Positions 30,294-40,788 of a stretch of DNA of 64,000 bases are shown piece by piece. The stretch comes from Sinohyriopsis cumingii (Eukaryota; Mollusca; Bivalvia; Unionida; Unionidae). Under the pieces are notes generated by a model that ran no database searches, had not been told where the DNA came from, and worked only from the letters and a program-made list of their open reading frames with translations. Positions within the stretch are counted from its first letter, which is position 1. Every line of letters begins with the position of its first letter. Location: NCBI GenBank assembly GCA_028554795.2, contig CM068831.1, positions 58,775,180 through 58,839,179 of the forward strand. The letters are read 5' to 3'. A program made the translations under genes and the position numbers.

Positions 30294-30401
30294 CTTCGTG
30301 ATCGTTTGAGAGCGGAATGAATACTCTGACGCTAAGACACTCTCCTTATATACAGGGACCTGTTGCGTATGAAACCTAGTCAAATGTAATTTTGCAATAA
30401 G

Positions 30402-30700
30402 ATGAAACGATTTCATTGAGGAAGTAAAAGGCAATGATGTACCGTATCGCCTCACACAAAACCTGAAGTGTTAGCTCAGATCCGTGTCAGCAATTTCGAA
30501 GACGACATAACTGAGCTTTCATCAATGCTCTCCAATTATGCCACAAAACCACGAGTCCTGATTCACGCCAAAAGAAATTTCGTTCGGTCCATAAAAAATA
30601 GTATCACATCTGAGAAACGCAAAAACGAACTTCCAGAAAACTGAGAATGACGGCTTACACCTACAACGTAAATGTATGAGTTCAAGTAGTGCGTAAAACT
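30402..30700 (+). pseudogene. Remnant of PolB 5' end, left arm
   Basis: Divergent from the zinc-knuckle remnant. Translated pieces such as EVLAQIRVSNFEDD and EKRK match the N-terminal part of the PolB gene at 56,786 (EVLAQIHASDFEEE, EKRS), but stops and frameshifts interrupt the frame. Similarity is lost after about 30,700. Confidence 0.75.
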
Positions 30701-31474
30701 TAATCAAATTAAATTTTTATAGTCAAGACGAAACGATCTCTTTTCGAACAAGAAAGCAGACACCAAGCGACAATGGCAATCCGTGTCACACAACACTTTT
30801 CAAAATGTATATTATCAGAGGTTTGTTCTAGCGATCTGCACGGTTAAATTAAATGTTGATGTATTTTGCAATAAGACGGACACAATTTCCATGGGATCGC
30901 CCATGGTACGATTGTTCGTGCATTAGTTTAATTTTTAAAAATATTTTTATATAAATCGCCTATAGGATAGACCCAGTAAAGCATGGCCATTCTCGTCACT
31001 GTCTGAATAGCTACTCAAGTCAATTCGAAGTGAACGCGGTAAGAAAATAAGTATAGCCAATGAAATGGCTTACAACGGGTGATGCATTGTTTTGTTCTAG
31101 GACTGTGTGGCATAATAATCCCTATGTTCTTGCGTTGTTACCATTACAGTGCAGACAGACTGAAATGTGAACTTACAAGCCCTCTTTGTCTGTGTTGTAC
31201 CATTTCTTCTTACCACATCAAAATACTGAGCGTCACAGTATTGGTTCGCGTTTTCAAGCTGACCATTTTTTTTATATCTCACTTAAACATTTTAACATAA
31301 ACACTCACACTCACATCGGTAGAGTCAGAACAGATGTGTTACAGTATTGAGGGGCATGTTATCTTTTTTTTTTTTTCAAACTAATAAATTTGGGGTTTGT
31401 ATGAAGTAAAGAACCGAAAGTACAGTGAAACTCAAGGATGATGACCCAATCTGTCTGTCTATTGATGCGTGTAT

Positions 31475-31750
31475 TTACTTAAGAAGAAATATGACCTCTA
31501 AAACACAAAGAGATACGGCAAGCATGATTAGAATGAACATAACGATGTTTTCCTTCACGCCCGTGTAATTTAGAGCTTCAATCCTCTTTGAAGACAAACT
31601 TGGTCTCCTTTTGTAGGGCTTGAAATAATAAAAAACCTGAAAAAATCTTAAGCACTTTGCTATAGATAATTTCATCAACAGACTAAACAACATAAATACC
31701 GTTACAACACTAGAAAGCCTTAAATCTTCTATCAAAAAGAAATGCATCAA
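31475..31750 (-). CDS. 91-aa hypothetical ORF, left arm
   Basis: Predicted product has two hydrophobic stretches (about residues 12-28 and 70-90) around a basic middle. The identical ORF is at 36906-37181 in the right arm. Part of it overlaps a copy of the 24-bp promoter-like motif (31,544-31,565), which argues that it may be a chance ORF. No family recognised. Confidence 0.3.
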   Translation of the reverse strand: MMHFFLIEDLRLSSVVTVFMLFSLLMKLSIAKCLRFFQVFYYFKPYKRRPSLSSKRIEALNYTGVKENIVMFILIMLAVSLCVLEVIFLLK

Positions 31751-32747
31751 AAAATTAAAGATTAACGATAACTAACCAATGAAACCGAATTTAACAAAGG
31801 CAGTGACATGTGAAGAAATGGCTCTCACTTTGGAAAGGTAGGCGAATGTACTCTGTCATGCACCATCAACTTGAAAAAAAATTATAAACAGAGAGAAACC
31901 TGAATTCAAAATTCAGTTGTTTTTTCTTCAAAATTGTTTCGTTTCTTTTTTCTTTTTTGGAACAAATCTAAGCACTAATATAGAGTGGAAAAGGGAAAAT
32001 GCACATACAAGCTTTGATATTTCTGAAAAAATGAGGGGATATTCCTAACGTTCATAACCACCTATATATGCTTGGACTTGTCTGTGACTTATCCACAAAA
32101 CAAGATGTACATATTTCTGGTCAAGCTGCAAGTGTGTGCGTGTTTTTGAAAATGGTAAAAATTGGATATACAATTTTCTCGTGACACTTATAAAGTGAAG
32201 AGTCTGTGCAAGTGTCAAAAGCCAAAGTCATATAAGTTTTGTATTTTGTACGGCTTGTAAAGATTTCCACTTTAGAAAATGTGAAGTATCACAAGTTATT
32301 ATCACAAACAGAAGTGGAACATAGGGGCTTGCAAGAAAGAAAATAACCTAGACAGTTGGTGTCATCAAGAGTGCTAGAGACGGTACCCGAACTTGCTTGC
32401 TTGCTTACTTGAATTAAAGTGATTTTCGCTCTAATGGAGCATATATCACTGGTTTAATAACGCACCGCGTGATTTTTAATTACTCCTGGGGAAGGAAAGA
32501 GAGCCTCATCCCCCAGGCTTTTATGTACTCACAGACTACTTTTAAATTTAGCCACTCAGGTGTAGGACTAACTAGTCCTTAACAACCTGACTGAAAGGCT
32601 TTAAACATGAGTGGGAATAGTCTCACCACACACTCATTTTTCTGTCCGAGAGTGGTAAAGGAGGGAAAAGGTGCTCAGCAAGACAGCCATGGGTGTTAAG
32701 TACTCAACAAAACGCTAGCCCGTACTTATTTCAAATCAAGTCCCGTT

Positions 32748-33370
32748 TTTGCTAATGGACAGTAAAAAGTACCAATAATGTGTTAACCACTTGTGCAATT
32801 AGTTCAAATCTAACGATTCTGTTAAATTTCCTACTTCCTAACATATCTATCTAATATTAGTACTTAGTGTACATAAAAATAGCCATACTGATCTTATTTA
32901 AATTATTATGTCTAAGCGACATATGCCAGTTTGGTCACTGTTAGGTTTAAAAAGTTAAGTTTGTTGCGGTGTTCCAATGGGTCAAGTTTGTTTCGAGAAT
33001 AGTTTAGTCAAGGAGGGATACCAAGCCAAATATGGTTCCCTAGTTAATAAAAAGCAATCTTTTGGAGCCCTAAAAAAGGCTGTTTTTTTCTGTTAGAAGG
33101 TAACACGTCTCTCTTTTGCTTTCACGTTCTTTCCCGCACTCCTAGTCTCATGATTCTTGATATCAGGAAATGCGTAGCCATGATGGGCGGTAATGTAAGC
33201 AGCGGCTTCTACCAGTTGACTGAGGGGGTATCCAGTGTAGGTTTGTCTGTAGAATTGGGGAAGAACTCTGACCCTAATCCCCATTGAGAAGGTCTTGGTT
33301 TAAAGGTGTCTATAGATTTGTAGGCAACGTATTGTATGGCTCTAATAAACTACCCTGCTTTGTTGACGTC
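32748..33370. other. Left part of palindrome spacer
   Basis: Non-duplicated DNA between the arms. An open frame at 33093-33284 (-), 63 aa, has no recognisable domain. Nothing else is seen. Confidence 0.5.
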
Positions 33371-33375
33371 ATACA

Positions 33376-34165
33376 ATGCTTGATCTAGTCCCATTTCGGT
33401 GTACTTCTCAACGAGTGTCAGCGTCCCCCTCCTCCTCCTCAATCGCCTCAATTTCCTCTTCTGGTTCTGATACTAATTCTTTAGTTGAGGTAGATAATTT
33501 CAAATCCGCTGTTATGGTGTCTGTCGCTGTTATTGTTGCTGTGGTTGTTCTTTCAGCTGAGATTGCCTGTAGTATCGGAGTGAGAAAAGAACGTTGTTGT
33601 TGTTGTAGGGTTTAACGCCATTTTTCAGCACGCGATAGGCTATACATGGCGGCCAGTATTAATGGTGGAGGAAGAACCCGGGAAAAACCCGGAAAGAACC
33701 ACCGACCCACGAGAAGCTACTGGCAAGCTTTCTCACATACCCACATTAGCCGAATCCGAGACTCGAACCCACGCAGACAAAGGTGAGATGACAGTGATCC
33801 GTAACGGAGAGCGCTTTAGACCACTCGGCCACTCGGGGCCCCAGAAAAGAACGTAGTGCCTCCGATAATTACATTTGAGTTTGCCATACCGTTTGTCTAA
33901 CATAATTGGCCTTTTGTTTTGCCACCACTCTTTCCGGGGCAGGTTGTTTGTTAGGTATAGTCGGATGTTGACTAGATGTTATTTGTGTTCTCGAGGTGGG
34001 TGTAGTGCTAACTGGCTAGGTCTGCATTTCTTGCTCCCGCTACTGTTGCGTATATTTCTTCCCTCCACACCGAGTTCTGGGCCTAATTCTTTTTATTTCG
34101 TTGTACCCCAACTTACATTATCCATATTATCACCAACAAAAAAAAGCGCACAAACCTAAAAGAAA
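33376..34165 (-). pseudogene. Decayed Ser/Thr-rich acidic ORF interrupted by a SINE
   Basis: One minus-strand frame reads a Ser/Thr/Pro-rich stretch (34,010-33,860), then after the SINE a Thr-rich stretch ending in an acidic run (EPEEEIEAIEEEEGDADTR at about 33,420-33,480). At least one stop lies upstream of the SINE. The upstream segment near 34,150 (CCTAAAAGAAACACTCACTC) also occurs at 43,270 in the full Polinton, so this is probably a left-end accessory gene. Product unknown. Confidence 0.5.
33594..33842 (-). mobile_element. tRNA-derived SINE, 249 bp (second copy)
   Basis: Same family and length as 21188-21436. It is flanked by perfect 11-bp duplications AGAAAAGAACG (33583-33593 and 33843-33853). 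It inserted after the Polinton-derived element formed. Confidence 0.93.
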
Positions 34166-34317
34166 CACTCACTCACTTTTTTACAGAACATTACTATTTT
34201 TAAAATTTTGATAAGCGACGAAAACGAAGGACTTAGAGTCGCACTTTCTAACCAAGATAAAGAAATCATGTGCTGATAGACTCACTTCTGTATTTTTTCT
34301 TCTAACTGACTAACATA

Positions 34318-35325
34318 TCATAGGCAATGGAATTTTCTGCAAACTGAAATTCCACACGCATCTGGCCGGATTTTATAGGGTGAAAATGTCCCTCTTCGCT
34401 GTCTTGACTTCAATTCGTTAGAGAACCGTTTTCGAAAATGGAGTTTCACTGTAACTTTCCCTTTGGAGAATGGAATATTTTGTCCTAGATCTCCTTTTAT
34501 AGCAATGTTGACAGTGTCTAAATACGACTTACTGACGGGCAAATAGTGAGGATGTACAAATTCACGGTGTACGTGATAGGTGTTTGCACCTTCCTGGTCA
34601 TTGTTTGTGGTACTATCCACTTTGAAAGGAATGACATGCAGTAACGGAATAGAGGTGTGTCCCACCACGTTGTACTCCACCACATCGGAATACACAAAGA
34701 TCAAATTAAGTCCTTGGTTCAGTTCTACCGGGTTTCCAAAAGCTCTGTAAAAATCCATATTACTTTTGATCTTGGGGCTCATATTGTTTGCGACCATTTC
34801 TGCATGTCCACCCAAAATTTCAAACAAACTACCATTGAACCTGAGGGACAATGTGTCCGTATCTTGAAATTTGATCACGAGACGATGAGCCACTTTATGG
34901 TACTCAATCTTCACACTTTTTTTGGCTCTGTTCAGTGCTTTGCCAAAGGCTAAGTTGAACCTGTCCGCAATAGTGTCCACCAAATGTTCACCACTAAAAT
35001 AATAACCTGAAGGAATTTTCAAGGTGTAGATAATGAAGGCTGGATTGCTGGCTGCTCTTGTGTCCCCTAAAAACCCGATTTTGTTGATTTCTTCCTCCAA
35101 TTGGGCATTCAGGATTTCCACCTCGAAAGTGTTTTGCTTTTCGGTGATGTTTTCGATTTGTGTTGGGTGAATGATTTCCACTAAAGCCACTTCCCAATGG
35201 GCTTCGTGATCTAACTGGATGGTCTGAGGTAATTTGACCGTGTAACAGCACAACGTGTTCTTGGGAAACACCTCCATGGAACTGTCACTGGGTAAGGTTA
35301 AGTAAAATTGGTTGTTATTGCTCAT
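34318..35325 (-). CDS. Intact penton-like (minor capsid) protein, 335 aa
   Basis: Uninterrupted ORF homologous along its length to the broken gene at 47192-48121, which sits between the core-like gene and the membrane protein in the full Polinton. That position and its similarity to the neighbouring Polinton copy suggest the penton/minor capsid (single jelly-roll) protein that forms virion vertices; the assignment rests on synteny. The start MSNNNQFYLTLPSDSS matches the second copy. The last ~30 residues (after RKRFSNE) are not penton sequence. They are an out-of-frame reading of a capsid-gene fragment at 34339-34406, joined by a deletion. Confidence 0.8.
   Translation of the reverse strand: MSNNNQFYLTLPSDSSMEVFPKNTLCCYTVKLPQTIQLDHEAHWEVALVEIIHPTQIENITEKQNTFEVEILNAQLEEEINKIGFLGDTRAASNPAFIIYTLKIPSGYYFSGEHLVDTIADRFNLAFGKALNRAKKSVKIEYHKVAHRLVIKFQDTDTLSLRFNGSLFEILGGHAEMVANNMSPKIKSNMDFYRAFGNPVELNQGLNLIFVYSDVVEYNVVGHTSIPLLHVIPFKVDSTTNNDQEGANTYHVHREFVHPHYLPVSKSYLDTVNIAIKGDLGQNIPFSKGKVTVKLHFRKRFSNELKSRQRRGTFSPYKIRPDACGISVCRKFHCL
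34339..34406 (-). pseudogene. Fragment of major capsid gene fused to penton 3' end
   Basis: About 68 bp match 45,526-45,594, the 3' part of the full Polinton's major capsid gene (reading EGHFHPIK in its proper frame). Relative to the full element, about 1.6 kb between the capsid 3' end and the penton 3' end has been deleted. Confidence 0.8.
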
Positions 35326-35747
35326 AATTCCAGAGTTTTGTGGCTCTCCGAGGCGATACTGGAAGTTAGAGGAGTATCTCCGCCCAAAATGGGGTTGTTG
35401 TTGTTGTTGTGGTTGTTGTTGTTCGACTGGTGACTGGCACTGGCACTGGACACTAGGTTCCCGTGGTTCCTGTTCGAGGAGAATTTCAGGGAGGGATTAG
35501 GAAGCAGGTAACCGATGTAACTGCTCAATACAATGGTCCACAAGTGTTTGTCTCCTTGTTGCAAACTCAGATTGGCATTGGATGCACCGATGACACAATA
35601 CACCACAAAGGTTTGGCAGAAAAAGACGATTTGCGTTTTAGGCACACGTTTTCCATACCACACCCACAAGGGTTGTGTTTGTAAATCTTGCAGAGAAGAA
35701 TTGGGTGAAGGAGTGATCGCAGTAGCTGAATCTGTGTGAAAGGGCAT
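35322..35747 (-). CDS. Intact small Polinton membrane protein, 141 aa
   Basis: Begins MPFHTDSATAITPSPNSS (ATG 35747). It has a central hydrophobic segment (QIVFFCQTFVVYCVIGA), a conserved W-x6-IGYLLPNPSL block, and an Asn-rich tail encoded by (AAC)n. Its 3' end overlaps the penton start by 4 nt, as in the second copy. The paralogue at 48118-48534 carries a stop. A single-pass membrane protein is inferred; role unknown. Confidence 0.7.
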   Translation of the reverse strand: MPFHTDSATAITPSPNSSLQDLQTQPLWVWYGKRVPKTQIVFFCQTFVVYCVIGASNANLSLQQGDKHLWTIVLSSYIGYLLPNPSLKFSSNRNHGNLVSSASASHQSNNNNHNNNNNPILGGDTPLTSSIASESHKTLEL

Positions 35748-35764
35748 GATGGTCACTTCTTTTT

Positions 35765-35908
35765 ATAGTGCGAAGCGTCGATGCAAGAATCAAAACTGGG
35801 TGGATATCCTTTCCAACGTACTTTGACTTCTTTGACACGTCGTTTGCCCACTTTACGGTTTCTGCGTTTGACAATGCCTTTGATGTCGTACACGTCGTCT
35901 TTTTTGGA
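35765..35908 (-). pseudogene. Chromodomain remnant of the integrase gene
   Basis: Matches the C-terminal chromodomain coding part of the integrase at 48540-48700 (basic KVKVRWKGYP-type block with DVYDI upstream). It is cut exactly at the start of the right palindrome arm. Confidence 0.75.
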
Positions 35909-36905
35909 GACACGACTTGATTTGAAATAAGTACGGGCTAGCGTTTTGTTGAGTACTTAACACCCATGGCTGTCTTGCTGAGCACCTTTTCCCTCCTTTA
36001 CCACGCTCGGACAGAAAAATGAGTGTGTGGTGAGACTATTCCCACTCATGTTTAAAGCCTTTCAGTCAGGTTGTTAAGGACTAGTTAGTCCTACACCTGA
36101 GTGGCTAAATTTAAAAGTAGTCTGTGAGTACATAAAAGCCTGGGGGATGAGGCTCTCTTTCCTTCCCCAGGAGTAATTAAAAATCACGCGGTGCGTTATT
36201 AAACCAGTGATATATGCTCCATTAGAGCGAAAATCACTTTAATTCAAGTAAGCAAGCAAGCAAGTTCGGGTACCGTCTCTAGCACTCTTGATGACACCAA
36301 CTGTCTAGGTTATTTTCTTTCTTGCAAGCCCCTATGTTCCACTTCTGTTTGTGATAATAACTTGTGATACTTCACATTTTCTAAAGTGGAAATCTTTACA
36401 AGCCGTACAAAATACAAAACTTATATGACTTTGGCTTTTGACACTTGCACAGACTCTTCACTTTATAAGTGTCACGAGAAAATTGTATATCCAATTTTTA
36501 CCATTTTCAAAAACATGCACACACTTGCAGCTTGACCAGAAATATGTACATCTTGTTTTGTGGATAAGTCACAGACAAGTCCAAGCATATATAGGTGGTT
36601 ATGAACGTTAGGAATATCCCCTCATTTTTTCAGAAATATCAAAGCTTGTATGTGCATTTTCCCTTTTCCACTCTATATTAGTGCTTAGATTTGTTCCAAA
36701 AAAGAAAAAAGAAACGAAACAATTTTGAAGAAAAAACAACTGAATTTTGAATTCAGGTTTCTCTCTGTTTATAATTTTTTTTCAAGTTGATGGTGCATGA
36801 CAGAGTACATTCGCCTACCTTTCCAAAGTGAGAGCCATTTCTTCACATGTCACTGCCTTTGTTAAATTCGGTTTCATTGGTTAGTTATCGTTAATCTTTA
36901 ATTTT

Positions 36906-37181
36906 TTGATGCATTTCTTTTTGATAGAAGATTTAAGGCTTTCTAGTGTTGTAACGGTATTTATGTTGTTTAGTCTGTTGATGAAATTATCTATAGCAAA
37001 GTGCTTAAGATTTTTTCAGGTTTTTTATTATTTCAAGCCCTACAAAAGGAGACCAAGTTTGTCTTCAAAGAGGATTGAAGCTCTAAATTACACGGGCGTG
37101 AAGGAAAACATCGTTATGTTCATTCTAATCATGCTTGCCGTATCTCTTTGTGTTTTAGAGGTCATATTTCTTCTTAAGTAA
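36906..37181 (+). CDS. 91-aa hypothetical ORF, right arm
   Basis: Identical protein to 31475-31750; see that entry for the doubts about it. Confidence 0.3.
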   Translation: MMHFFLIEDLRLSSVVTVFMLFSLLMKLSIAKCLRFFQVFYYFKPYKRRPSLSSKRIEALNYTGVKENIVMFILIMLAVSLCVLEVIFLLK

Positions 37182-37964
37182 ATACACGCATCAATAGACA
37201 GACAGATTGGGTCATCATCCTTGAGTTTCACTGTACTTTCGGTTCTTTACTTCATACAAACCCCAAATTTATTAGTTTGAAAAAAAAAAAAAGATAACAT
37301 GCCCCTCAATACTGTAACACATCTGTTCTGACTCTACCGATGTGAGTGTGAGTGTTTATGTTAAAATGTTTAAGTGAGATATAAAAAAATGGTCAGCTTG
37401 AAAACGCGAACCAATACTGTGACGCTCAGTATTTTGATGTGGTAAGAAGAAATGGTACAACACAGACAAAGAGGGCTTGTAAGTTCACATTTCAGTCTGT
37501 CTGCACTGTAATGGTAACAACGCAAGAACATAGGGATTATTATGCCACACAGTCCTAGAACAAAACAATGCATCACCCGTTGTAAGCCATTTCATTGGCT
37601 ATACTTATTTTCTTACCGCGTTCACTTCGAATTGACTTGAGTAGCTATTCAGACAGTGACGAGAATGGCCATGCTTTACTGGGTCTATCCTATAGGCGAT
37701 TTATATAAAAATATTTTTAAAAATTAAACTAATGCACGAACAATCGTACCATGGGCGATCCCATGGAAATTGTGTCCGTCTTATTGCAAAATACATCAAC
37801 ATTTAATTTAACCGTGCAGATCGCTAGAACAAACCTCTGATAATATACATTTTGAAAAGTGTTGTGTGACACGGATTGCCATTGTCGCTTGGTGTCTGCT
37901 TTCTTGTTCGAAAAGAGATCGTTTCGTCTTGACTATAAAAATTTAATTTGATTAAGTTTTACGC

Positions 37965-38253
37965 ACTACTTGAACTCATACATTTACGTTGTAGGTGTAA
38001 GCCGTCGTTCTCAGTTTTCTGGAAGTTCGTTTTTGCGTTTCTCAGATGTGATACTATTTTTTATGGACCGAACGAAATTTCTTTTGGCGTGAATCAGGAC
38101 TCGTGGTTTTGTGGCATAATTGGAGAGCATTGATGAAAGCTCAGTTATGTCGTCTTCGAAATTGCTGACACGGATCTGAGCTAACACTTCAGGTTTTGTG
38201 TGAGGCGATACGGTACATCATTGCCTTTTACTTCCTCAATGAAATCGTTTCAT
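37965..38253 (-). pseudogene. Remnant of PolB 5' end, right arm
   Basis: Inverted copy of 30402-30700 with the same stops. Confidence 0.75.
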
Positions 38254-38361
38254 CTTATTGCAAAATTACATTTGACTAGGTTTCATACGCAACAGGTCCC
38301 TGTATATAAGGAGAGTGTCTTAGCGTCAGAGTATTCATTCCGCTCTCAAACGATCACGAAG

Positions 38362-38738
38362 ATGAAAGAGTCAGCACAGATCGACCTGCTGGTCAAATAT
38401 TTGCTAAAAGTCATACGAAAGCATAATTCACAGGCGAAAGTGGCAACAAAACTTACTCTTTTGGTCGTTGATTTGATGAGAGTCATACGAAAGTGTGTGC
38501 TAATGAAGTTTGCTATATCTGCAAAGGTAAATGGGTATTTGTCTCCAAAATACCTGCTTCGTCTAAGAAAGAGAGACAAAAGTCAAGATACCTAATATCG
38601 TTGTCAGGGGAAAGGACACTGGAATTCAGAGTGCCCTACGAGAAAAGAGAAGAAACAAAAAACAAGACGAAACAGAGAAGAGGGATTCTGAAGAAGAAGA
38701 AGAAGAAATTGAAGATGATGAAGAACTTGTGCCAGTAA
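38362..38738 (+). pseudogene. Decayed zinc-knuckle gene, right arm
   Basis: TATATAAG at 38303-38310, ATG at 38362, knuckle remains in separate frames; same lesions as the left arm copy. Confidence 0.75.
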
Positions 38739-39344
38739 AGACATGGAAATGGAAAAATTGACAATGTGAGCCGATGCGTTGGCCCTGATGTGAAATTTCA
38801 TACTACCTTCTAAAAGAGAATAGACCAGAAAGAAAACGTAAGTGTCTCTTGGTCTTGACATTGTATAATAAGGATGGCGTGTTTTGTTTTTACTCACACT
38901 TTATGAAATTGTGCTCTTTCACCTCTCTCTATCCCTCAGGATCATGTTTTAGTTAGAATTGAAATGGAAGGATGTTTTCCTTCACGCACGCTCTTTAGGC
39001 ATGCAAGTCCGTAAACAATAGTCAGTCTATTCATCCATCATTTTTGTGTCTTGATGTTTCCTAAAGCACACACTGATGCCATAAAATAACGGGTTAAATG
39101 GGTTTTGTAGTGTTGGGAGTGGGGGTGGGGTGGGGTGTAGGTGTTTGGCAGAGTTGGTCATTGCAGGTGAGGGCTTAGGTGCTTTCAAAAAACTTTTTCT
39201 TCTTCACTCTGTGTTGATGGAATATAATGGGTTATTTTCTTCACTCTCTGTTGATAGTATATATAAAGGGTTATTTCTTCACTCCGTGTGGATAGTGTAT
39301 AATGGTTTTCTTCTTCTTCCCTCTGTGGTGTGCGCGCGCGCGTG

Positions 39345-39375
<31 letters not shown>

Positions 39376-39494
39376 TGTGTGTATGTGTGTGTTAGCGTAC
39401 GTTGTGTAGATCGTATATTTGGTTGTTTTTTTCTTCCTCCCGAGTGTGGATAGTATATTTGGGGTTTGTTTTTTCCTCTTCCCTCTGTGTGTGT

Positions 39495-39567
<73 letters not shown>

Positions 39568-40788
39568 CGTGTGTGTGTGTGTGTGAGTGTGTCTGCGCGT
39601 ATGTTGCGTGTGTGTGTGTGTGTGTGTGTATTGGTCTCTGTTTGTCCCTATAAAACTCACTTTATCCCTATCAGATACACTCTACCTACCTACCTACAGT
39701 AGCGCGTATTCAGGTCAGCCACTTGCAACACTGTTGCCATTTATCCCCTAGTGTTCAGTACAGTGACGTCACTGACGCTGGAAATTTTGAGACTATAAAT
39801 ATCGACTTGGGGATTTCCACATTTTGTAGCTATACATATATACTAGAATTCGTAAACAGGAACGTCACTCAAGCTGAGGCTATAAAAAGATAGTGGGATT
39901 TTCCAAAGGAAAAACCCACAAGTTGGAGCTATAAATAGATAGTGGGATTTCATAGGAATTTCAGCTGATTATAGATACATAGGTATTTATCCACGATCGT
40001 CACAGAAGTTGATATTGTAAGTAGTTACTAATTTTATCCATTTTAGTCTAAACCATTGTAACTTAATTTTCGGGGATATGTTTATTTTCCTTTAAATTCT
40101 GGGACAATTTCGTCATTTTAACGTTACTTTTAGTCACATCCATTTTGTCGTTGAGCATTTCCTTGATTATAGCTATTTATAGCATCATTACAATTATGCA
40201 AATTGTTGAACACCCCAGCAAGATTTCAGGTCTTGGTAATGCTTTATATATAAATCCCACGCTTGTACTAGTGTATGTATGTTTCTGTCTCTGTTGTGTT
40301 TGACCCTCTACCATCATTGTCCCTAGATAGTCCCACCATGTTCAATTCCCCTTGACGCTATACAGATCCACCATGTTCAATTTCCATATGTTAAATTCCC
40401 TTGAGGCTATATCCCCCAGGGGTTTCCGTAATGTTAAATTTCTCATTGTCCCTAGACAGTCCCACGATCTATTCCCCATGTTAAATTCCCATTGTCCCTA
40501 GACAGACCCACACTATAGTCCCCTGTTCCATTCCCCTTGTCCCTAGACAAGCACAAACTCTATTCCCCATGTTCAATTTCCCTTGACGCTATAAAGTCCC
40601 ACCCTGTTTAAATTCCTTTGACGCTAAACCGTCCCACGATTTTTCTCCATGTTAATTTCCCTTGACGCTAATCTGACCCACGATTTTTCTCCATGTTAAA
40701 TTTCCATTGACGCTAATCTGTCCCAGGGGTATTTTGTACTAATAATTCCCATTGACGCTAATCCCTCCCCCCCCTCACTACTATCCTG

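Larger units (their letters stand above)
26854..32747. repeat. Left arm of the giant palindrome
   Basis: Reverse complement of 35909-40782 with only scattered single-base and homopolymer differences. It is about 1 kb longer because a ~0.5-kb internal unit is present three times (27588-28150, 28151-28638, from 28639) against once in the right arm (about 39,640-40,050). Confidence 0.9.
26854..40782. mobile_element. Palindromic Polinton-derived element, 13.9 kb
   Basis: The element begins AGTAGTGAGGGGGG and ends CCCCCCTCACTACT, and is bounded on both sides by ATCCTG (26848-26853 and 40783-40788). Polintons make 6-bp target duplications and have AG..CT termini. Two arms, 26854-32747 and 35909-40782, are near-identical inverted repeats. 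Each carries, from the end inward: iteron-rich TIR, a decayed zinc-knuckle gene and the decayed 5' end of the PolB gene. That is the order of the right end of the full Polinton at 41,467-59,002. The centre (32,748-35,908) keeps penton-like and membrane-protein genes plus integrase and capsid fragments. It has no usable polymerase, integrase or ATPase, so any mobility would have needed a helper. Confidence 0.92.
35909..40782. repeat. Right arm of the giant palindrome
   Basis: Inverted near-identical copy of 26854-32747, with one instead of three 0.5-kb units. Examples of differences: one base in the stretch near 36,516, and a 7- versus 8-base homopolymer near 37,387. Confidence 0.9.

Noticed and set aside
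33780..33842. Possible functional tRNA gene (also at 21,370-21,436)
   Set aside because: A/B-box-like sequence belongs to the SINE head; no complete cloverleaf is evident and each copy has SINE body and target duplications.
35757..35775. TATA-like CTATAAAAAG just before the small membrane gene (also near 48,550)
   Set aside because: Too close to the ATG (~15 nt), and in the full element it is the coding end of the integrase gene.
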